From the NCBI RefSeq assembly GCF_018327705.1, contig NZ_BNEM01000001.1, positions 3,534,001 through 3,598,000 of the forward strand: a stretch of DNA of 64,000 nucleotides, given 5' to 3'. This stretch comes from Catellatospora sp. TT07R-123 (lineage in GTDB: Bacteria; Actinomycetota; Actinomycetes; Mycobacteriales; Micromonosporaceae). The translations under genes were made by a program, and so were the position numbers. Below the pieces are notes generated by a model, which did no database searches, was not told the origin of the DNA, and saw only the letters and a list, made by a program, of their open reading frames with translations. Positions 1 to 7,950 of this stretch are shown here, piece after piece (within the stretch, counting starts at the first letter, position 1; the number at the start of each line of letters is the position of its first letter).

Positions 1-508
1 CCTGAACTCGCCGTACCCGGTGCTGCTGACCGGGGTCGGCAAGGTGCAGGCGGCGCTGTCGGTGACCCGGGCGCTGGCGGCGGGGCCGCGGCCCCGCGAG
101 ATCATCAATCTGGGTACGGCCGGCGCGCTGCACCCGGGCCTGACCGGCATCCACCTGGTCAGCCGGGTGGTGCAGCACGACTTCGACTCCAGCGGCATCA
201 CGGCGCTGACCGGGCACACGTTCGGCGCTCCGATCGACCTGGCCGGCCAGGGGCCCGTGCTGGCCACGGGGGACGTGTTCGTCTCCGACCCGCAGCTGCG
301 GGCCGCGCTCGCCCGCTCGGCGGCGCTGGTCGACATGGAGGGCTACGCCGTGGCCGCCGCCGCCTCGGCGTTCGGCGTGCCGGTGCGCCTGGTCAAGCAG
401 GTCAGTGACGAAGCAGACGGGCAGGCGTTCCGGAGCTGGAACGCGGCGGTGAGCGAGTGCTCGAAGGCGCTGGGCGCGTGGCTGGCGGGAGACGTCCGCG
501 CGGCCTAG
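1..508 (+). CDS. nucleosidase of the MTA/SAH phosphorylase superfamily, 5' truncated by window edge
   Basis: The frame is open from the first bases, so the true start lies outside the window and about 168 residues are seen. The translation has the family hallmarks of a purine nucleoside phosphorylase/MTA-SAH nucleosidase: an N-terminal TGVGKVQAA strand, a glycine-rich INLGTAGAL segment, and the active-site region VDMEGYAVA followed by VRLVKQVSDEAD, which in the family supplies the nucleobase-binding Glu and Asp. The expected reaction is hydrolysis of the glycosidic bond of 5'-methylthioadenosine, S-adenosylhomocysteine or a related nucleoside in purine salvage. Exact substrate cannot be set from this fragment. 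Its TAG stop overlaps the TAG stop of the convergent gene at 505-771. Confidence 0.8.
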   Translation, partial: LNSPYPVLLTGVGKVQAALSVTRALAAGPRPREIINLGTAGALHPGLTGIHLVSRVVQHDFDSSGITALTGHTFGAPIDLAGQGPVLATGDVFVSDPQLRAALARSAALVDMEGYAVAAAASAFGVPVRLVKQVSDEADGQAFRSWNAAVSECSKALGAWLAGDVRAA

Positions 509-771
509 GTCTCCCCGCCCAGGTCGATTCCGTATGCCTGGTAGAGCACGTCCGCGCTGTGCTGCCGGTATGCGACGAGCCGCTCGGCGAGCCGCTCCTC
601 AGTGCCGTGGTCCAGCGGGCGTGCCGACACCGCGTCGAGCAGGGCGCGCCGGTCGTCCTCCAGCGCCCGCACCCGGTGGACCAGGCGCGGAGCGTCCCTG
701 ACGACCTCGCCCAGCCCGTGTGCGGGCCCGAGCACGGCAGCTCTCATCTCGTCCAGTGGATCGGTGGCCAT
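505..771 (-). CDS. small hypothetical protein, 88 aa
   Basis: I do not recognise this protein. It is acidic to neutral, mostly helical in appearance, and has no signal peptide, membrane segment or cysteine motif. Support for a real gene comes from an ATG preceded by a GGGGGTGA ribosome binding site at good spacing, from actinobacterial codon use, and from the tight tail-to-tail fit with the nucleosidase (the two stop codons overlap). A TGAAC-N4-GTTCA palindrome lies about 85 bases upstream of the start, so it may be a regulated single gene. Alternative explanation: a fortuitous frame, but the ribosome binding site argues against that. Confidence 0.6.
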   Translation of the reverse strand: MATDPLDEMRAAVLGPAHGLGEVVRDAPRLVHRVRALEDDRRALLDAVSARPLDHGTEERLAERLVAYRQHSADVLYQAYGIDLGGET

Positions 772-853
772 GGCTCACCCCCGCCGACCGCGAAACGTCC
801 TTACGTTCGATGGTCACGCCGGTTCGCGGCGATGTCCACCCTTTGCCCATGTT

Positions 854-867
854 TGAACGAACGTTCA
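854..867. promoter_or_regulatory. TetR-type operator-like palindrome
   Basis: TGAACGAACGTTCA is an inverted repeat of TGAAC/GTTCA separated by four bases. This shape is typical of TetR-family operators. It lies in the promoter region of the minus-strand gene at 505-771 and next to the terminator of the ABC exporter. No TetR gene is in the window, so the assignment is inference. Confidence 0.4.
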
Positions 868-910
868 GCCACCTGCCCGGCCGGGCGCGCGGCACGGCCG
901 GACAGGTGGC
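868..910 (-). terminator. hairpin terminator after the ABC exporter operon
   Basis: GCCACCTG plus CCGGCC pair with GGCCGG plus CAGGTGGC, giving a stem of about 14 base pairs interrupted by one mismatch, eight bases beyond the permease stop. There is no T-run, as is common in high-GC actinobacteria. Confidence 0.6.
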
Positions 911-918
911 GGTGCGCG

Positions 919-1650
919 CTACTCCCAGCGGAAGAGCCGGATCGCCAGCAGCCAGGTGACCACGATGTATCCGGCCAGCACCGCCAGGTGCAGCGGCTGC
1001 GGCCAGTGGCCCACGGCGGCGTCGCCCATCGCCTGCACCCCGGCGCCCAGCGGCGTCAGGTCGCTGACGTGGCGCAGCCCCGGCGGCATCGCCTCGCGGG
1101 GCACCCACAGCCCGCCGAAGAACAGGATCGGGAAGAACAGCACCGAGCCGATACCCTGCGCCACCTTGACGCCCGGCACGGCGGACGCCACGAGCAGCCC
1201 GATCCCGAACAGCGCCGCCGCCGACAGCACCAGCGCCAGCACCCACGCCACCGGGTTGCCCGGCAGCGCCACCCCGAACACCAGCCGCCCCAGCACCAGC
1301 ACCGCCGCCGTCCCGAGCGCCATCAGCACCAGGTGCACCAGCAGCTGCGCCGCGAGCAGGTCGCGCGGCCGGGCCGGGGTGACCGACAGCCGCCGCAGCA
1401 CCCCGCGCTCGCGGTAGGTGACCAGCTGCGCGGGCAGCATCGTCAGCGCGATCGTGCCCAGCGCCATCGCGATGAGGATCGGCACGTACAGGTCGATCAC
1501 GCGGAGGCCGCCCAGGCCCGGGTCGGGCTGGCGGAAGCCGGGGACGCTGCCGAGGATCACCAGGATCAGCGGGGTCAGCAGGATGCCGAATATCACCGCG
1601 GCGGGGTCGCGCAGGAACAGGCGCGCCTCCATCCGGACCAGCTTGTTCAT
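919..1650 (-). CDS. ABC-2 type transporter permease
   Basis: This 243-residue integral membrane protein is the permease half of an ABC exporter. It shows the ABC-2 pattern: an N-terminal amphipathic stretch (MNKLVRMEARLFLRDP) leading into the first helix near residues 18-36, a second helix near 55-75, a cytosolic YRERGVLRRLSVTP coupling motif, three further helices and a last one near the C-terminus. The start overlaps the stop of the upstream ATPase gene by four bases, so the two are translationally coupled and form one complex in the cytoplasmic membrane. Related pairs export drugs, lipids or peptides, and nothing here fixes the cargo. A strong hairpin follows the gene. Confidence 0.88.
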   Translation of the reverse strand: MNKLVRMEARLFLRDPAAVIFGILLTPLILVILGSVPGFRQPDPGLGGLRVIDLYVPILIAMALGTIALTMLPAQLVTYRERGVLRRLSVTPARPRDLLAAQLLVHLVLMALGTAAVLVLGRLVFGVALPGNPVAWVLALVLSAAALFGIGLLVASAVPGVKVAQGIGSVLFFPILFFGGLWVPREAMPPGLRHVSDLTPLGAGVQAMGDAAVGHWPQPLHLAVLAGYIVVTWLLAIRLFRWE

Positions 1651-2552
1651 GCCGTCGCTTCCGTCAGTGCGATGAACGCGTCTTCCAGCCCGGCCTGCTC
1701 CACGCGCAGCTCGGTGGGGGTGATGCCCTGGCGGGCCAGTTCGGTGACCACGGCCAGCAGCACGTCGCGCCCGGCCACCACCAGTTCGCCGCCCTCGCGG
1801 GCCGCGGAGTCGACGCCGGGCAGGGCGGCCAGCGCCGCCGTGTCCACGGCCGACGGCGCGCGGAACAGCACCCGCTGCCCGGCCGCGACCCGGCCCACCA
1901 GCCCGTCAGGGGTGTCCACGGCGGCCACCCGGCCCTCGTGGATGACGGCGATGCGGTCGCACAGCCGCCGGGCCTCGTCCATGAAGTGGGTGACCAGCAC
2001 GATGGTCACCCCCCGGGCCCGCACCTGCTCGATCAGGGCCCAGGTGTCGCGGCGGGCCTGTGGGTCCAGGCCGGTGGTGAGCTCGTCCAGGATCGCGACG
2101 CGCGGCGAGCCGATCAGGGCCAGCGCGATCGACAGCCGCTGCTTCTGGCCGCCGGACAACTTGCCGTACGCGGTGCCGCGCGCCTGCTCCAGGCCGAGTT
2201 CGGCCAGCAGCCGGGCCGGGTCGGCCGGGTCCGGGTAGAACGAGGCGAACAGGTCCAGCGCCTCGGCGACGCGGATGCGCTCGGGCAGCGCCGCCTCCTG
2301 CAACTGCACGCCGAGCACCCGGCGCAGCCGCTCGCGGTCGGCGTCGCGGTGCGGGTCGAGGCCGTGCACCCGCACGGTGCCGCCGTCGGGGCGGCGCAGG
2401 CCGCTGACGCACTCGACCGTGGTGGTCTTGCCGGCGCCGTTGCGGCCCAGGATGCCGAAGATCTCGCCCTCGGCGACGGTGAAGCTCACCCCGTCCACGA
2501 CGGTACGGTCGCCGTACCGCTTGGTCAGGTCGGTTACTTCGATGACGGTCAT
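1647..2552 (-). CDS. ABC transporter ATP-binding protein (drug/lipid exporter class)
   Basis: This is a 301-residue ATPase of the DrrA/CcmA class. Starting at MTVIEV it shows Walker A GRNGAGKTT (about residues 37-45), the Q-loop VQLQEA, the signature LSGGQKQRL, Walker B VAILDELTTGLD and the switch histidine in VTHFMDEA. The C-terminal 80 residues form the extra domain usual for ABC-2 exporters. The ATG at 2550-2552 is chosen because family proteins start there; the open frame continues upstream without homology. It drives the permease encoded directly downstream with a four-base overlap. One oddity: the D-loop region reads DELTTG rather than the common DEPTTG. Confidence 0.9.
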   Translation of the reverse strand: MTVIEVTDLTKRYGDRTVVDGVSFTVAEGEIFGILGRNGAGKTTTVECVSGLRRPDGGTVRVHGLDPHRDADRERLRRVLGVQLQEAALPERIRVAEALDLFASFYPDPADPARLLAELGLEQARGTAYGKLSGGQKQRLSIALALIGSPRVAILDELTTGLDPQARRDTWALIEQVRARGVTIVLVTHFMDEARRLCDRIAVIHEGRVAAVDTPDGLVGRVAAGQRVLFRAPSAVDTAALAALPGVDSAAREGGELVVAGRDVLLAVVTELARQGITPTELRVEQAGLEDAFIALTEATA

Positions 2553-2688
2553 GGCGACGACGCTAGGTCCGGCGACCTGGCGCGGTAATGCGTCCGGCCC
2601 CACGATGGGGGTGGTGCCAGCCCCACCCCCATGGCGGGGCTCACGGGCACTGTGCGATCGGCGCGGCGGCCGCCAGACTGGCCCGGTG

Positions 2689-4662
2689 ATGAGACAGCGG
2701 GCAGCCGTACACGGCCTGGCGGTGCTGCGCGGCCTGCAACTGGTGGTCCTGGCGCTGGCCGGGCTGGTGGTCTTCGCCGGGCAGCTGGTCGCGATCGTGC
2801 CCGGCTTCGGGCTGGGCATGGTCTTCCTGCTGCCGGGGCCGCTGCTGCTGGCGCGGCACTTCACCGGGTACGCCCGGACCCGGCTCGACCGCTGGACCGG
2901 CATCCCCTCCCCCGCCGACTACGTGCCCGAGCCGCCGCCCCCGCAGCGGCAGCCCGACGGCCTCTACCGCCACGACCGGCAGCTCTACCGCGGGCCCCGG
3001 ATACCCCGGTTCATGGCCCGGCTGGAGTGGGTGCTCGGCGACACCGGCACCTGGCGCGACCTGCGCTGGCAGCTGCTGCACCCGGTCACCGGCGGCGCGC
3101 TGGCGCTGCTGCCCGCGGCCCTGCTCGTCATCGGCCCGCTGCTGCTGTGGCGCGGCCTGCCCGACTGGGCGGCGCTGCCCGGGGTGGACCGTGGCACGGC
3201 CGCGATCGTGCTCGGCTGCCTGGCGCTGCTGCTCGGCCCGCTGATCGCGCCCGGGGCGGTACGCGCCAGCGGCTACGTCAGCCGCGCCCTGCTCACCCGG
3301 GGCGGCCGCTGGCGGCGCGCGCTCGGCGACCTGCTCAAAGGCTGGTTCCAGCGGTACGGCCTGGCCTCGGTGCGGCTCCTGGCGCTGCTCGGGCTGACCC
3401 TGCTCGGCCTGCCGGTGCTGGTGCTCAGCACGCTCGGGCTGATCCTCGGGTACGGCCTGGGCCTGATCTTCGTGATCCCGCCCGCGCTGAGCGGGATGCG
3501 CTGGCTCGCCGACTGGCGGCGGCACCTGGCGGGGTCCTGGTCCGGGGTGCCCGTGCCGCGCCCCTACCTGCCCCGGCCGCCGCTGGAGCGCGGCCCCGAC
3601 GGGATGTACCGCGTCGGCAAGCACCTCTACCAGACCGAGCAGGTGGCCGCGTTCCACCAGCGGATGGAGTGGCTGTCGCGGGACCGGGCCACCTGGCGCG
3701 ACCTGCTGTGGCTGGAGACCGACCCGATCGCGGCGCTGCTCCTGCTGGTCCCGCCCGTGATCCTGGTGGTGTACGGCATCTGGGGCCTGGCCATGCCGCG
3801 TCTGTGGATGGACCTGCTGCCCATCCCGGAGTACGGCGACGACTGGTACGGCAAGCTGAACGGCTCCGCCACCGCGGCGATCCCGGTCGGCCTGCTGATG
3901 GCCGTGGTCGGCAGCCGCCTGGCCCCGCTGGTGCTGCGGCTGCACGGCCGCTGGACCGCGCTGCTGCTCGCCCCGACCAGGGGTGCGCTGCTGGCGCAGC
4001 GGGTGGCCAGCCTGACCCGGTCCCGCGCCGACGCCGTCGACGCGCAGGCCGCCGAGCTGCGCCGGATCGAGCGCGACCTGCACGACGGCGCCCAGGCCCG
4101 GCTGGTGGCGCTGGGCATGACCCTCGGCGCGGCCGAGCAGCTCGTGGACACCGATCCGGCGGCCGCGAAGGTGCTGCTGGCGCGGGGCCGGGACTCGGCC
4201 GCCACCGCGCTGCGGGAGCTGCGCGAGCTGGTCCGGGGCATCTACCCGCCGGTGCTGGCCGAACGCGGCCTGGCCGACGCCGTACGCGCGCTCGCGCTGG
4301 ACACTCCCCTGCCGGTGACCGTCACCGCCGACCTGCCGCACCGCCTGAGCGCCCCGCTGGAGTCGGCGGCGTACTTCGCCGTCGCGGAGGCGCTGACCAA
4401 CGCGGTCCGCCACGCCGGGGCCGGCTCGATCGCCGTGGCGATGTCCGCCGGCACCGTGCTGCGGATCACGGTCGCCGACGACGGCGCGGGCGGCGCCGAC
4501 CCGGGCCGGGGCAGCGGCCTGAGCGGCATCGAGCGCCGCCTGGGTATGTTCGACGGCGTCCTCACCGTCGACAGCCCGCCCGGCGGCCCCACCCGGCTCA
4601 CCATGGAGATCCCATGCGCGTCGTCCTCGCCGAGGACCTCTACCTCCTCCGAGAGGGTCTGA
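2689..4662 (+). CDS. NarL-type sensor histidine kinase with duplicated sensor module
   Basis: This 657-residue membrane kinase autophosphorylates and passes phosphate to the response regulator encoded next. An N-terminal helix pair (about 12-55) is followed by a soluble motif YVPEPPPPQRQPDGLYRHD (about 78-96), more helices, then a second copy of the module, RPYLPRPPLERGPDGMYRVG (about 291-310), and more helices. The cytosolic part has a HisKA_3 dimerisation domain with phosphoacceptor H465 in RIERDLHDGAQARL, then a HATPase domain with the N-box EALTNAVRHAG and G-box GSGLSGIERR. The start is ATG at 2689; a GTG directly before it is equally possible. The last 16 codons lie inside the response regulator gene, a 49-base overlap. 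The signal sensed is unknown. Confidence 0.9.
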   Translation: MRQRAAVHGLAVLRGLQLVVLALAGLVVFAGQLVAIVPGFGLGMVFLLPGPLLLARHFTGYARTRLDRWTGIPSPADYVPEPPPPQRQPDGLYRHDRQLYRGPRIPRFMARLEWVLGDTGTWRDLRWQLLHPVTGGALALLPAALLVIGPLLLWRGLPDWAALPGVDRGTAAIVLGCLALLLGPLIAPGAVRASGYVSRALLTRGGRWRRALGDLLKGWFQRYGLASVRLLALLGLTLLGLPVLVLSTLGLILGYGLGLIFVIPPALSGMRWLADWRRHLAGSWSGVPVPRPYLPRPPLERGPDGMYRVGKHLYQTEQVAAFHQRMEWLSRDRATWRDLLWLETDPIAALLLLVPPVILVVYGIWGLAMPRLWMDLLPIPEYGDDWYGKLNGSATAAIPVGLLMAVVGSRLAPLVLRLHGRWTALLLAPTRGALLAQRVASLTRSRADAVDAQAAELRRIERDLHDGAQARLVALGMTLGAAEQLVDTDPAAAKVLLARGRDSAATALRELRELVRGIYPPVLAERGLADAVRALALDTPLPVTVTADLPHRLSAPLESAAYFAVAEALTNAVRHAGAGSIAVAMSAGTVLRITVADDGAGGADPGRGSGLSGIERRLGMFDGVLTVDSPPGGPTRLTMEIPCASSSPRTSTSSERV

Positions 4663-5273
4663 TCCAGCTGCTCCAGGCGCACGGGGCGACCGTGGTCGCC
4701 GCCGTCGAGACCGGGCCGGAACTGCTGGCCGCGCTGATCACGCACCGGCCCGACGTCGCCGTCGTCGACGTACGGCTGCCGCCCACGCACACCGACGAGG
4801 GGCTGCGGGCGGCGCTGGCGGCCCGGCGCGAGATCCCGGGGCTGCCGGTGCTGGTCCTGTCGCAGCACGTGGAACAGCTGTACGCCCGCGAACTGCTGGC
4901 CGACGGCTCCGGCGGGATCGGATACCTGCTCAAGGACCGGGTGCTCAACGCCGGGCAGTTCCTCGACGCGGTGCGCCGCGTCGCCGCCGGGGGCACCGCG
5001 ATGGACCCCGACGTGATCGCGCGGCTGCTGTCCGGCGGACGCGCCAAGGCGCCGGTGGCGGCGCTGACCGCCCGCGAGCGCGAGGTGCTCGGGCTGATGG
5101 CCGAGGGCCGCTCCAACACCGCGATCGCCCGCACCCTGTACGTCTCCGAGGGCGCCGTCGGCAAGCACATCGCGAGCATCTTCACCAAGCTCGACCTGAC
5201 CCAGTCCGACGACGACAACCGCCGCGTCCTGGCCGTCCTCGCCCACCTCGCCGACGCCTCCCCCCACCCGTAG
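4614..5273 (+). CDS. NarL/LuxR-family response regulator
   Basis: This 219-residue regulator pairs with the overlapping kinase. The receiver domain occupies residues 1-125, with acidic residues E7-D8, the phosphoacceptor D52 in VAVVDVRLP, and a conserved lysine in YLLKDRV. A LuxR-type helix-turn-helix follows at about 150-205 (LTAREREVLGLMAEG, then SEGAVGKHIASIFTKL). It should bind DNA as a phosphorylated dimer. Candidate targets are the divergent ABC exporter at 919-2552, whose start is 137 bases from the kinase start; that arrangement is common for exporter/sensor pairs, but the link is inference. Confidence 0.93.
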   Translation: MRVVLAEDLYLLREGLIQLLQAHGATVVAAVETGPELLAALITHRPDVAVVDVRLPPTHTDEGLRAALAARREIPGLPVLVLSQHVEQLYARELLADGSGGIGYLLKDRVLNAGQFLDAVRRVAAGGTAMDPDVIARLLSGGRAKAPVAALTAREREVLGLMAEGRSNTAIARTLYVSEGAVGKHIASIFTKLDLTQSDDDNRRVLAVLAHLADASPHP

Positions 5274-5291
5274 CGGGGGCGGAAACGGCGA

Positions 5292-5325
5292 AGGCCGGTG
5301 CCCACCTGGTGGTGGGCACCGGCCT
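5292..5325. terminator. bidirectional hairpin terminator between response regulator and ssrA
   Basis: AGGCCGGTGCCCACC and GGTGGGCACCGGCCT form a perfect 15-bp stem with a four-base loop (TGGT). It lies 18 bases after the response regulator stop and four bases after the tmRNA 3' end, so it can serve both convergent units. Confidence 0.8.
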
Positions 5326-5329
5326 CGAC

Positions 5330-5701
5330 GGTGGAGGTGCCGGGAATCGAACCCGGGTCCATCGCCGCATCGCCAGGGCTTCTCCGAGCGCAGCTCACTA
5401 GGTCTCTACTCGGCCCCACCGATCACATGAGCAAGACGGTGTGACGGGCCCAGTCGCGATTGATCTCGCCTTGGCAGCCCCGCGACGGGGCCATCTCGGC
5501 CAGCCCATTAGCTGATGCCGGTGACCAGGCCATGGGCTCTCCTGGACCGACAGACTAGCTACTCGTCTCAGGCGACGAGAGCGTAGTCAGCGCGCTTAGC
5601 GTTGGCGCTTATACGTTTCCGACGACGATTTTCGAGACGACGTCGGCTTCCTCGGCTCGCTTCTCCTGCCTCAACGTACGATGTCGAAACCTGTCACCCC
5701 C
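5330..5701 (-). ncRNA. ssrA: transfer-messenger RNA (tmRNA)
   Basis: This RNA rescues stalled ribosomes together with SmpB. The 5' end reads GGGGGTGACAGGTTTCGAC, the usual tmRNA opening, and pairs as an acceptor stem with the 3' CACCTCC. The 3' end contains the T-arm GGGTTCGATTCCCGG followed by CACCTCCACC; the genome has CCG rather than CCA here, so the final A would be added enzymatically, as in other actinobacteria. The total length of about 372 bases is normal. A central open frame encodes the proteolysis tag. The partner smpB lies 2.2 kb away on the same strand. A GGTGCAC/GTGCACC palindrome (5722-5736) sits where the promoter should be. Confidence 0.95.
5568..5606 (-). other. tmRNA tag-peptide reading frame
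   Basis: Resuming at GCC, the frame encodes A-N-A-K-R-A-D-Y-A-L-V-A and then TGA. The length and the ...YAL.A end agree with actinobacterial tmRNA tags, which are recognised by ClpXP and related proteases. The penultimate residue is valine, where ALAA is the usual ending. The resume codon is assigned by homology, not measured. Confidence 0.85.
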
Positions 5702-5784
5702 GTGGGGATAACACACGGCGAGGTGCACCGTGCACCCCAAGCCTAACGCCCGCCCCGGGCGCTGTCATTCCGGTATCCGGAGTG

Positions 5785-6942
5785 TCAGCCGCGGACGCAG
5801 GCGAACCCGTTGATCGTGCAGCCCTTGGCCGACTGGCCGACCGCCAGCAGCGCCGGGAACCGGATCGAGAAGGTGACGCTGGCCCCGGGTGCCAGGCTGC
5901 GCGAGGCCGCCACCGGCACGATCGTCACCTGCGTGCCCGCCTGCGTCGACTGCACCTGGGTGGCCGACCGGTTCTCGACCGCGCGGTCACCCGGCATGGT
6001 CAGCACGACCGTCCACCCGTCCGCGGCGCGGTTGCCCGGGTTGCGGACGGTCACCTCGGTGTCGAACCCGCCCAGCCCGAGCAGCGCGATCGTCTTGTAC
6101 GTGGCGTTCACGGGCGCGTCCGGCCCGGCTGTGACGGTTATCTCCGGGATCGGGGTCGGGGTGCCGCCGGCCGCGACCGGGCTCGGCGACGCCGAGGTGC
6201 CGGTGCCGTTCGGCACGGTGCCGGGCGTCGCGGCGGGGCTGCCGGTGGTGGCGGCGTCCGAGCCGCCGGGCTGCACGCCGAGGCCCACGCCGTAGTGCTC
6301 CTCCCCGGCCGCGACCGGTTCGCCGCCGCCGCTGTTGCCGATCATCACGGCCACCGCCGAGCTGGCCAGCACGACCAGGATCGCGGCGCCGATCAGCGAG
6401 AGCAGCCGCATCCGCCGGTTGGGCGCGGGCTGCGCGGGCCGCGCGGCGGGCGGCAGCACGGCGGTGTCGCGGCGGCGCGGGATCACCGTGTGCAGGTCGG
6501 CCACGACGCCGCCGAGGTCGACCTCGCCCTCGGCGAGGCGGTCCAGCACGATGGGCAGCCGCTCGCCGAACAGCAGCTGGTACGACCGGCGCAGCTCGCG
6601 CCGCCGCCGGGTCCCGTCCACCCCGAAGAACCCGGCCTGCACCACCGTCAGCCGGCAGCCGCCGTCGGTCTCGGCCAGCGTCCACGTCATCTCGGTATGG
6701 GTGTGGTCGTCGCGCCAGTGCATGGCCAGCCGCTCGGCCTCGACCACCTCGACGACGTCGGCGTCGAAGGCGGATTCGAGCCCGGCCAGCCCCGGCGGCG
6801 GGAACGCACGATACGTGTTGCCGGGCACCGCGGCCAGGTCGGTGGGCATGAACCACTCGCCGAGCAGGCGCACGTCGGTGAGCGCCCGCCACACCCGAGA
6901 CCGCGGGTGCGCCAGGTCCACATCGATGCGCAGCTCAGTCAC
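5785..6942 (-). CDS. SRPBCC (AHSA1-like) domain fused through a membrane helix to a CBM2-like domain
   Basis: This 385-residue protein has an unusual domain order. Residues 1-155 look like a START/AHSA1 fold domain: RIDVDLAHPRSRVWRALTDV, then the WFMP and TEMTWTLAETDGGCRL motifs. A basic juxtamembrane DTAVLPP stretch leads to one membrane helix at about 178-202. A Ser/Thr/Pro/Gly-rich linker follows (about 205-265). The end resembles a family 2 carbohydrate-binding module: VTVRNPGN, DGWTVVL, LAPGASVTFS and a final CTINGFAC. The predicted topology is inside for SRPBCC and outside for the CBM-like part. The aromatic residues that bind cellulose are mostly absent, so sugar binding is doubtful. 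The start is GTG. It shares its architecture with the next gene. Confidence 0.75.
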   Translation of the reverse strand: MTELRIDVDLAHPRSRVWRALTDVRLLGEWFMPTDLAAVPGNTYRAFPPPGLAGLESAFDADVVEVVEAERLAMHWRDDHTHTEMTWTLAETDGGCRLTVVQAGFFGVDGTRRRRELRRSYQLLFGERLPIVLDRLAEGEVDLGGVVADLHTVIPRRRDTAVLPPAARPAQPAPNRRMRLLSLIGAAILVVLASSAVAVMIGNSGGGEPVAAGEEHYGVGLGVQPGGSDAATTGSPAATPGTVPNGTGTSASPSPVAAGGTPTPIPEITVTAGPDAPVNATYKTIALLGLGGFDTEVTVRNPGNRAADGWTVVLTMPGDRAVENRSATQVQSTQAGTQVTIVPVAASRSLAPGASVTFSIRFPALLAVGQSAKGCTINGFACVRG

Positions 6943-7060
6943 GCTCCGACTATAGGGCCGTCACTGTGGTCAACGCAGCCCCCGATCGGCGTCCGTCCGG
7001 CGCCCGATGGTCAACCGCAGGAAACCTCGTTCACGCTGCGGGGATCCGGGCGGCCGCGCG

Positions 7061-7831
7061 TCAGTTCGCGGCGCAGGTGCCGCCGTCCACGGTGCACGAG
7101 ACCACCGCGAAGTCGGTGCCGGTGCCGGTGCGCGTGCCCGTCATGCCGAACGACACCGACGCGCCCGGGGCGAGCTTGCCGCCGTTCTGCGGGGCGAACT
7201 CCCAGACGTTGTCCGGGCCGGCGCTGGGCACCGTCGACCAGACCGCCCAGATCGGGACGACGGCGTCGGCGGGCAGCTTGATCCGCACCCGCCAGTCGGC
7301 CGGGGCGCTGCCGGTGTTTCTGATCGTGACGGTGAGCTGGAACCCCTTCCACCACGGGCTCATCGCGTACGTCGCCGCCAGCGCGCCGCCCGTGCCGCCG
7401 CCGGCGGGCGGGGCGCCCACCGGGGAGCTGCCCGGCGACGCGCCCGCCGACGGCGAGCCGCCGAGGCTGGCGGCGACCGACGGGCTGGCCCCGGCGCTGG
7501 GCGAACCCGGCGGCGGGGCGGTGTGCGACGGCTGCGGTGGCGAGGTCGGCGCCGGGCTGGGCGTCATCACGCCGAACCCGTCGACGAACCCGGCGCCGCC
7601 CGAGGCGGACGGTCCGGTCATCGGGTATGACAGCTCCGGGGCGCCGGACGGCTTCACCAGCGCCCAGGCGCCCGCGCCGGAGACCAGCAGCGCGGCGGTG
7701 GCCAGCCCGATGATGATCGGCTGCCGGCCGGGCCGGGCCCGGTCCGGGCTGCGCTCACTGCGGGCCAGCTCCTCCACGGTGGGCGGCAGCAGCGCGGTGT
7801 CGTCGTCCTCGCGAAGGCGATGCTTGCTCAC
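7061..7831 (-). CDS. membrane-anchored protein with CBM2-like extracellular domain
   Basis: This protein of about 256 residues has a short charged cytosolic part containing DTALLPP (compare DTAVLPP in the downstream neighbour), one membrane helix at about 38-58, a long Pro/Ser/Ala/Gly-rich linker, and a CBM2-like C-terminal domain of about 105 residues with WWKGFQLTVTIRNTG, ADWRVRI, LAPGASVSFGM and a terminal cysteine pair. Several tryptophans remain, so carbohydrate or wall binding is more plausible here than in the neighbour. The GTG at 7829-7831 is preferred because the longer frame (to 7906) adds low-complexity sequence. Function is unknown. Confidence 0.65.
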   Translation of the reverse strand: MSKHRLREDDDTALLPPTVEELARSERSPDRARPGRQPIIIGLATAALLVSGAGAWALVKPSGAPELSYPMTGPSASGGAGFVDGFGVMTPSPAPTSPPQPSHTAPPPGSPSAGASPSVAASLGGSPSAGASPGSSPVGAPPAGGGTGGALAATYAMSPWWKGFQLTVTIRNTGSAPADWRVRIKLPADAVVPIWAVWSTVPSAGPDNVWEFAPQNGGKLAPGASVSFGMTGTRTGTGTDFAVVSCTVDGGTCAAN

Positions 7832-7950
7832 GTCCGGCGACGCTACCGCCCCGGCGCCAGCCCGACGATCAGCTATCCGACCCAATCCGGTCGGTCGGCA
7901 CGCCACCCGCTGGTAACCGGGCGGAAATCAGCCGCACTCAGCTGCGGCAC

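Noticed and set aside
457-2238. 593-codon plus-strand frame opposite the ABC exporter
   Set aside because: It overlaps three minus-strand genes and is rich in Gln/Arg/His, a shadow frame.
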